A stretch of 40,572 nucleotides of DNA. It comes from Mnemiopsis leidyi (taxonomy: Eukaryota > Ctenophora > Tentaculata > Lobata > Bolinopsidae). How positions within the stretch are numbered: the first letter of the stretch is position 1; the number at the start of each line of letters is the position of its first letter. A program made the translations under genes and the position numbers. The stretch is from assembly GCA_000226015.1 (NCBI GenBank), contig JH153276.1, positions 140,098 to 180,669 of the forward strand. The letters run 5' to 3'. This document shows, one piece after another, positions 11,801 to 20,800 of the stretch. The notes below the pieces were generated by a model that saw only the letters and a list, made by a program, of their open reading frames with translations, did no database searches and was not told the DNA's origin.

Positions 11801-14800
11801 ATCTGTTTTATCAATTTCGATTAATTTCATTTTCAAGTTTATAAAACAATGGTCAATTGTGTCTACCAGAATCGAACGACTATAACGTGGAAATCTAACG
11901 CAATATGTAAAACTAATCAACACTGTAAAGCTGATTCTCGGATCATTGAAGGAGTTGTTGTTAACAAAAACTGAACATGTCTTTCTGAATAATAGTTTCT
12001 CAGAAACTAAACAAATAAGTACATGTCTGTTAACTCTCTGAATAAAGTTCGATTAAAATGATGCGTCTTAGTCTGACACGACAGTTTTTAGCACGTTATT
12101 TCAAGTTTGTAAGTGTAAACCACGCCGTAGGGATTTGAATAAAGCAAAGTAGACACACTCTCATACACTGATAACCACATCTAGAGCTGTGTCACAACCT
12201 TGTTCAGATAATAGATTACACGTTCTTACTTTTACACGGAAGGATCTGTGTGGTGACTCGATTGTGTGCCAAATAAATTTCCTGAATTACCCTTACCTAG
12301 TGCATTTTATAACTTAACGTTCGAACTTTATACCGAACCATATTTTAGCAGATCAGCTTGCACTGCAGTCGTGTTTGCGTTAGAAATAAAAGTGTTTGTA
12401 GTTGAGGTAAAAAATCTAGGGTAGGCAATTGGATTTATTGCAGTCTCGCCAAATTGGGAGCCAATTCAACAATCGTCAAATTTTAAAAGACCCGAAAATT
12501 TTACATCAAATATTTACGAATTACGAGACGTTTTGATTCATACCATGCTGTGTTGGTTGGTTTTTCATGCATCTCATGCAAATCACACGACACTTATGTT
12601 CCATCTTTATCAACAAAGATTCAACACTTAATTTCTCAGTAGATAAAAAATAGTCAGGAAATAAAAAATTCTGACTTTCTGATCTTACAGAAATTACAAT
12701 TGTTCAATTTGAAATCGCTTATTTGATTACAGAACTCCATATCACCATATGAAATAACATAGACTTGATTTAAACCTTATCATAGACTCCCAGTACTCCC
12801 AACATTCCCAATACTCCCAACTTTCCCAATACTCCCAATTTTCCCAATACTCCCAACTTTCCCAGTACTCCCAACATTCCCAATACTCCCAACATTCCCA
12901 ATACTCCCAACATTCCCAATACTCCCAACATTACCAATACTCCCAACATTCCCAATACTCCCAACATTCCCAATACTCCCAACATTCCCAATACTCCAAA
13001 CATTCCCAATACTCCAAACATTGCCGTGGTTCCCAACTGTTTAACTGTGCTGCACACGTACCTGTGGGCGCGAGCGTGATGAGCTGAATGGTTGCTGTGG
13101 CAACAGCCCCTGAGGGGTTGGAACAGGCGACAGTGTAGTGTCCCTCGTCTTGGGCGGAAAACTGGGATACTATCAGGATACTCTGAGTGTCTGACTCTAT
13201 CACACTGGGGTAGAGAGGGAGTTAGGTCTGCAGAAATTTGGTCATAATTTTATAGGAAAACTAGTCTGAATTATTTTAGTTTCAAATACTTTCAAGGTAT
13301 AGAATAATCATAATTTATTCCAAAGTGGAATACGTAATCATAATCTTAGATGGGAAAAGGACAGATGAGAAAAAGGACAGATGGGAAAAAGGACAGATGG
13401 GAAAGGACAGAGACTGTTTGTATCTTACATCTAGTTCTAGTACTCAAAAGAAGCGCTAAGTTTTAGTTATTGAACAGTTGAACAGAATATTGACAAAGAT
13501 ACCATATTGACAAATACATCGTACTTTCCCTTTTGAAATACCTAATTACTGATTCGCATTTCCCTTTCAAAATAACAAATTACTGATTCGCATAATTCTA
13601 ATGCCTGATTAAAAACCATTACATTAATTTAACAACACTTTTCGCTGAGATTTCAGAAATGAAATATGGATAGACTATCATTGCCTTTTGAGCTATAATC
13701 AAAATCGCTGATTCAGAACCATTAAGAACCATAGATAATGAAAAGCAGTCTAAATCAGTAAACCAGGCTAAAACATCAACAGTCAATGTAAGGAAACAGA
13801 TCATCTTGTTGGAACTTCTCCCCTTGTTTCAAGTTGCCAGTAACCGGAGGAGAACAAACCCAAGGTCGCCCGGCACACACCACGTCATCCCCCACCCACC
13901 TTGTAGACAGAACTCTCCTCGGTCTCTCCGACAGGTTGCCGGGTGCTCCGTGGACAGTTTTCCCGGCAAACACAACACAGTCACCAGGAGCAACCTCCCA
14001 CCCGACCACCTCCCCCAACTCCTCGATATTGTTGGGGATGGGGGTGAAAGTTACAGCCTCCTCCTTCTTCTCGGGGTCTGAGAGGGGGTAGGGTAGTTCT
14101 GTGGCGAATTTGTACGGCATGAAGTATCCCTTCTTGTGAGACCCCTTTACAAAGTAGAGAGTTTCTGATTTGGACACGTGGTCTACCGGCATCCAAATAG
14201 AACAGACTTGATCACCGTCAAGCGGGTAGTATGATTGGTCGTGGTGCCAGGGGGTTGTCTTTGTGGTGTTGGGTTCTTTAACCAGGATGTGCTCGTGATA
14301 GAACACTATCCTCTGAGATCCGGTAAGAAACTTAGCTATCTCCGCTGCAGGAGAGTGGTAAACGTACTCCAGAAGTTCAGGTATCCGCTGCCAGTTGAGG
14401 TAGTCGTTAAAGTAGGACCCACTCCCACCCTCACCCTTGACGTTCTCCCCGTATTGGCTGGGCGAGCTCAGGTTCTGTTCGATAGCACTCTCGGTCTTCC
14501 TCAGCCAATCCTCACTGAAGACTTGTCTGATGACGACCACTCCATCCTTGTCAAAATTCTCCTTCAGTTCTGATGTTAGGTAACTAGCAACCATATCTTG
14601 GCGAGAAATGCTCTAGCGGCAACGTTACTAAATCTGTTTTATCAAGATAAAATGCGCCACTGCAAGGATGGAAAAATCAAATGAAAAAACAGGTATGTCC
14701 ACCTATTTTAGGGCTTAGGAAGTCAAGTGATCATGTTTCATCGTCGAGCAAAAATCAAATTTTGGGTAATTTTACAGTATTTATATGATAACGCAATAAA

Positions 14801-17800
14801 ATCTTAACAAAAAATGACTGAATGAAGGAAGACAAATCAAATTTTGGAGAAGGGGTTCGAATAATTGGTTCACATTGGAAGTAAACCTAAAGGAGGAAGA
14901 AACCAGGAGGAAGAAGGTTTAAACCGGTATAAGTGACGATCAGATAAGATATGGGTTACATTTTTAGACTGGTATACAGGCAAAGTGTAAATAAAACAGA
15001 CAATATTCGTGGTCACGTACATCTTCAAATAAGTAAAAAGTAATATGATATTACAAAATATATTTATGACCATGTTCACACAATAAAGTGACACTTAATT
15101 CCGAACGCAACACAATCTCAATAATATTTATCATAAAATTACATGATACATTATAAAATCGGAAAGTATTCGTCATAGAAAGACACAATGACACAGGTAC
15201 AATGACAACAAACTGTAAGAGAAACAGACAAAAAGACAGACAGACGTCCCAAACTGACAGGCAGAGAAACAAACAATCAAACCAACAGCTAAACAGAGTT
15301 AGAGACAGGAAACAGGCAGACAGACAAACACACAGACAAACAGACAAACTCACCAGATCTTCTGTTTGTCGACAGTAAGTAGAGTACCGTCCTTGCTCCA
15401 GGAGCAGGAAGGCTTGACCGACACTATGTGTGCTGTGATACTGATACTGTCTCCCGGGGCAACCATCAACTTGCGGTGATCCATAGCCACACTCGGTGGT
15501 GTGATAGACTCTTGGTGCTTCTGAGAAATAGGGTTCCATTAGGCAGGGAAACGTCTATGAAACTTTTGAATCCTAAGAAAGTTTTCAGTAGGCTATCCCG
15601 TAAAAGATGCATTGATAAGATAGGTTTCTGTTTTTCTTTTCGATATAGCTATTGATTTCGGATGTTTTTATCGTCATATCGGATGCTAGCTTAGGTAATG
15701 ATGGTAAATAGGTCATTGAAGTGGTAATCGGAAAAGTTTCGAATAAATCGATAAGGTTGGGGTAGATATTTATTGACTTGCATGTATGTAAATTGTCTAA
15801 AAGCTTAAAAACTGAAATCGATTAAGAAGGAGTGCTAAGTTGAAAATGAAAGTAGAGATCATCAAAATTTGTCATGTTTCTTTTGGATGCATACCCTTTT
15901 ATTAGAACAAGCGGTTCTTAATTCCTGAAGTAAAAAATTGGAGGAATATTTATATAAAGGGATTGACATTGTCAAATCATGGCCACTAATTCTAGGAGGA
16001 ACGTTAGTACCAAATTTCTGAGCGAAGTTATATTTTCCATTGCTTACAAAGCTAACTGTTAATTTTTAGAACCAAATGGTTCGGGAACAAAATCTTAAGC
16101 AGCAAGATCAAAGATCTGACTAGGAACGTGTTGTTACAGATCCTCATAAGAAAACGACTATCGAATATACTTATAGAAAAAAGCCGGAAATACTGCTTTA
16201 TCAAACAAACCAATTTTCCAACGGATAAAAAACTGCAAGTATAGTATCTCAGAAAACTACGAAAAGGTTAATGCTAGGAACGAAGAACGTTGTAACTCGA
16301 CAAGCCTGTATTACAATATGAATGCTAAGTAAAAGAGAGTGCTGTTTAAGTAAGAACGGAGGGTAAGCAATGCTGGAAGTAGGGGTGAAGTAAGGGTGCT
16401 ACTGGTTTAACCATTTCCACATGCCAGGATTCTCACCGCCACCTCGGGACCCACTAATTCACCTTGTTATTAAGACTGCCGATTCCGAGTCGAAAAACGT
16501 TTGTTGATCTAATAGTCCAGAGCAATGCCTGGAATGTGAAACAGTTAGGGACTGCTGAAGAGGGATAGTTACCTTAGACCCGAGGAGGGAGTTAAACATT
16601 CGAGCAGATTGGATTGTTTTCTGAAGTGCCTGAAGAAGTTGTGATTTTCGATAATATTGAAAATTTAACTTACGTAATAATGTGAGCAGTTTCACATTCA
16701 TAAAACTTGATGCAATTAACCCAATAAAATAGTACCAGAACCGTCTTATATTGTTATGGATGAAGATGCTTATGGACACTTACCCTCCATTTGCGTTGAG
16801 CAAGGAAGCGCTTGAGTTTCTGGTGCTCGATGGCGTTCTTGTTCTGACTTCTGTTGACAATCCAACTGTGGTTCAAGGCCGAGGTCGCTGCTAGACGTTC
16901 TCTGAGGATATAAGGTTCATGGGGACCAGTATTATACGGATAGATTTTAGATGGCTATTTCAAGACATCCACGAATAGTCGTAGCTAGTCAAAAATCCAT
17001 GGTCACAAGATGAACATCAGCCCGGAACCAATAATGCAGGATGTATCCATCAATTTCATATCCCCGAGACAAAACGATATAGTTGCATTGATAATAACAA
17101 ATGAGCTGAAGATGAGAAATATTTAAGTGAGTATTTGCTATTTCTCGTATTATAATTGTTTTGTGAATCAAATCAGTAACAATAAACATTAAATACTACT
17201 GTAAGTGTTGGACTGACAGAATTAGACTGACAGAATTAAACTGACAAAATTAAACTGACAGAATTAGACTGATTGAATTAGACTGACAGAACTTGACTGA
17301 CAGAACTAGACTGACAGAACTAGACTGACAGAACTTGACTGACAGAATTAGACTGACAGAATTAGACTTACAGAATAAGACTGACAGAATTAGAATGACA
17401 GAACTAGAATGACAAAACTAAACTTACAGAATTAGACTGACAGAATAAGACTGACAGAATTAAACTTATAGAACTAGACTGACTGAACTAGATTGACAAA
17501 ATCAAACTTACAGCATTAGAATAACATAATTAAACTTACAGAACTAGACTGACGGAACTAGATTTACAGAAGTAGACTGACAGAATTAGACCGACAGAAT
17601 TAGACTGACAGAAGTAGACTGACTGAACAAGACTGACTGAATGAAACTTACAGAGTTAAACTTACAGAATACAGAACTAGAATGAAAGAACTAGAATGAC
17701 AAAACTAAACTTACACAATTAGACTGACAGAATTAGACTGACTGAACTAGACTGACATAACTAGACTGACAAAATTAGAACTAAACTTACAGAACATTGA

Positions 17801-20800
17801 AAACCAGGGAAAACCCTTACACTCACGATGTCTTGATGAGGAGTAGATTCTTGATGAAGTCCTTACAATCCTCGCTGATATTAGCGAACTCTTCCTCGTA
17901 GAACTCGTAGTCACACATGGAGATGTTGCCGTAGGTCTGATTGTCGTCGTCACCCATGAAGGGAGAGTACCCGCTGACCATGATGTACACGATCACTCCA
18001 ACTGACCTGCAAGGCGGTGTACTTAGCAAGTTCTAGAGGGGGTGGGGGGAGGAGGTGACTGGTGTAACATACTAACATCTTGCCCCAATATTTTCTAACC
18101 CACTGGACGTATTCATGCAGCAATATCTTAACAAATCATGTGACCTGAGTTGATATTTACTGCTTCTTAGCGAGCATGGGACCGTTAATTTGGACTGAAA
18201 ACACCTATAACGCGCCTCGCCATTATGTAAACTAATTTCTGTAAAATGTTTACAGATCAATGCCGTGATACCACGAGGATGGTTTAAAGGCAATTTACTG
18301 TATTATGATATTGAGTTAGCAACAATTACAACTCACCACATATCAGAATATGCTCCTAGTGGATCGAGGGAGATAACTTCGGGCGCTGAAATTAGATAAG
18401 GGTAGGCATTAGGGAAGTAGGGAGTAGAGTGGCCATTGAATCAGCATTGGATCAGCACAGGACTTAGGTAAGATCAATAGAAAAAGACAAGCATCAAGAA
18501 TTAAATGGTGAATTGCACAAGTCAAGCAAAAAGTGTCCAACACTCGTTTTTGTTCTTTAAGTTCTTTACTCACGGACAAACTCAGGAGTCCCCTGCATGC
18601 ATACCACTCTTTTATTGAGCCTCTTTGATAAACCAAAGTCCACAATTTTGATTATATCGGAATCGACCGCGCTCAGCATTAGGTTCTCTGGCTAAAAAGG
18701 AGTATTGGTAGAAATTTGTTACTTTTAAGTTGCAGCAAGCCTTGTACAAATCAAAACGATTCACTGAAGAGAGCAGTGCAGACATTCAGAAGGAATTGTG
18801 ACTATGTATTTCAGAATGTTATTTTGGAGTTTTCAGATCAAATCAGTTTGGGCAATTTTAATGGTCAGGCGCTACATTTTGTTGAATTCTGAGGTAACAC
18901 ATAACGTCATCACGAACTTAAATTTAACTTAAAGCCTTATCTATGTACACGACAACAAAGACAAACCTTGAGATCAAGATGGGCTATCTTCAAACTGTGA
19001 AGGTGCTGTAACGCCTCCAGGACCTGCTTTGTGTAACTGGCGGCTTGTCCTTCAGACACGTGGTCTTCGTTAGCGAGCTTCTCGAACAGTTCGCCTCCCC
19101 CTATCCTGAAGGAGATAGGAACTTTGGAGATCGTTAATTAGTGTGGATATTATCATAGTTACTGAAGGAGATAGGAACTTTGGAGATCGTTAATTAGTGT
19201 GGATATTATCATAGTTACTGGTTTTAGTGTTCAATAGTTAGAGAGATCATTAATTTGAGTGATTCTTACAGTAGAGTGAACACTGTTTGCGTCTAATGAA
19301 ATGATTCGAACATCTAAAGCAAATTAAAATTAAATGCTATGATATTTTCTGTCAGTCTTTAAAGAATTATTTGTTTTGCTGTAAGACTTTTGTTTCTCTA
19401 AAATAGAGTTTATTAGACTGTAAGACTTTTGTTTCTCCAAAACAGAGTTCATGAGACTGTAAGACTTTTGTTTCTCTAAAATATAATTGATTTTACTGTA
19501 ACACTTTAGTGTCTCTAAAATATAGTTCATTTTACTGTAAGGAATTTGGCGGTAAAGGGGAAAAATTATTCGCCTGGTTGATTACTGCAGACTCTAGGGG
19601 CACCAGAAAAGATTTTTGCACGCAGTGCAGAACGCCTTACGGAACGACATTTACGTTAAGCCCATACCGGAATGCCTTATTGCGTCAAAGGTAGAGATAT
19701 TTCCAACATTTGGCTTCTACTGAAAATTGCAGACGGCTCTGGTCGAATTACGCAAATTGCAGCAGAAAACTTTAGTTTTTAAGTTGAACGACCACACCCA
19801 GGCCGCTAATAAAGCAACTGTACTTTAGACTCCACTGGGATACGACACTCTACGCAGTCAAGTTTGTCCACCCTGAACTTTAGAAGTGCCAGAATTTTAA
19901 GATTTACTTCCGAACACGTGGGCGGCAAGTATGAGATTATCTTGCCACGCCCGCTTTAATTCAAGTAGCCGAGTAGTGGATGTGGCGGCGAACATCCGGC
20001 TTTTTGAAGACGTCACACGAACTTTCAACATAGACGGTAGCCATAGCAACAAGGACGCCGCTTGTAGACTTGTAGTGATTCGGATTTTTGTTGACAGATG
20101 GCGGTGTACCGCAACACATGAGCGAGAGAGCGAGTTCCAAGACAGAGGAACAGCTTTGTGTTTACTTGCAGCCGTCGCTTTTAGTACTATACATAGCGGA
20201 GTGAGAGAAATGCAGGGCCAACATGGAATTTAGAGATGATCATGTTGATACACAGCAGCTTTAATGCAAGAGTCTAAATAAGTTAATAAAGCAGTGGTAA
20301 TCTGATCTATGCTTATAATCTGATCTATGATTCAGAATTCTTTGATATTTTCAAAGAGTTATGTAGGCTAAAAACTGAGATATCTATCAGTAATCACCAA
20401 TATTATCATGATTATGAGAGATCACAGTAGACAACACAAAGAAAAAAGAAAAAGGACGATGTGAACACGAACTTACAACTCAAGGATCATAGTGAGGGAG
20501 TTTTTACTCTGAAAGACGTCGTAACACTTCACGATACCGATGTGGTCGACAGACCGTAAAATTTCTACCTGGGATTAGGGCTTGTTCAGTTCAGTAAAAT
20601 ATAAAGTTAAAATAGTCAGGAACTAAGAATGTACACCAAATAAAAGTAAAAGCATCAAGAATTCTCTATTAGATTTTAACGAACCTCATTTAAACTTTCC
20701 TCCATGTTTTTCTGACTTTTTGTCTGAATAATCTTAGCTGCGAACAGCTCTTTTGTCGTATGTTTCTCGCATTGATATACCGTGGCAAACTTGCCCCTGA

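Larger units (their letters stand above)
6291..13061 (-). other. 6.8-kb intron of the kinase gene
   Basis: It holds the tRNA-like element at 9676-9748, small duplications near 8.4 and 8.8 kb, and the 18-bp array at its start. Plus-strand ORFs (for example 11513-11782) show no recognisable domain and are of chance length. Confidence 0.7.
19106..20476 (-). other. 1.37-kb kinase-gene intron
   Basis: It holds the acceptor duplication and the 39-bp array. A plus-strand 100-codon ORF at 19931-20233 is unremarkable. Confidence 0.7.

Noticed and set aside
12770-13057. 95-codon minus-strand ORF with repeated GVLGML
   Set aside because: It is a reading of the 18-bp array in the wrong frame relative to the exon.
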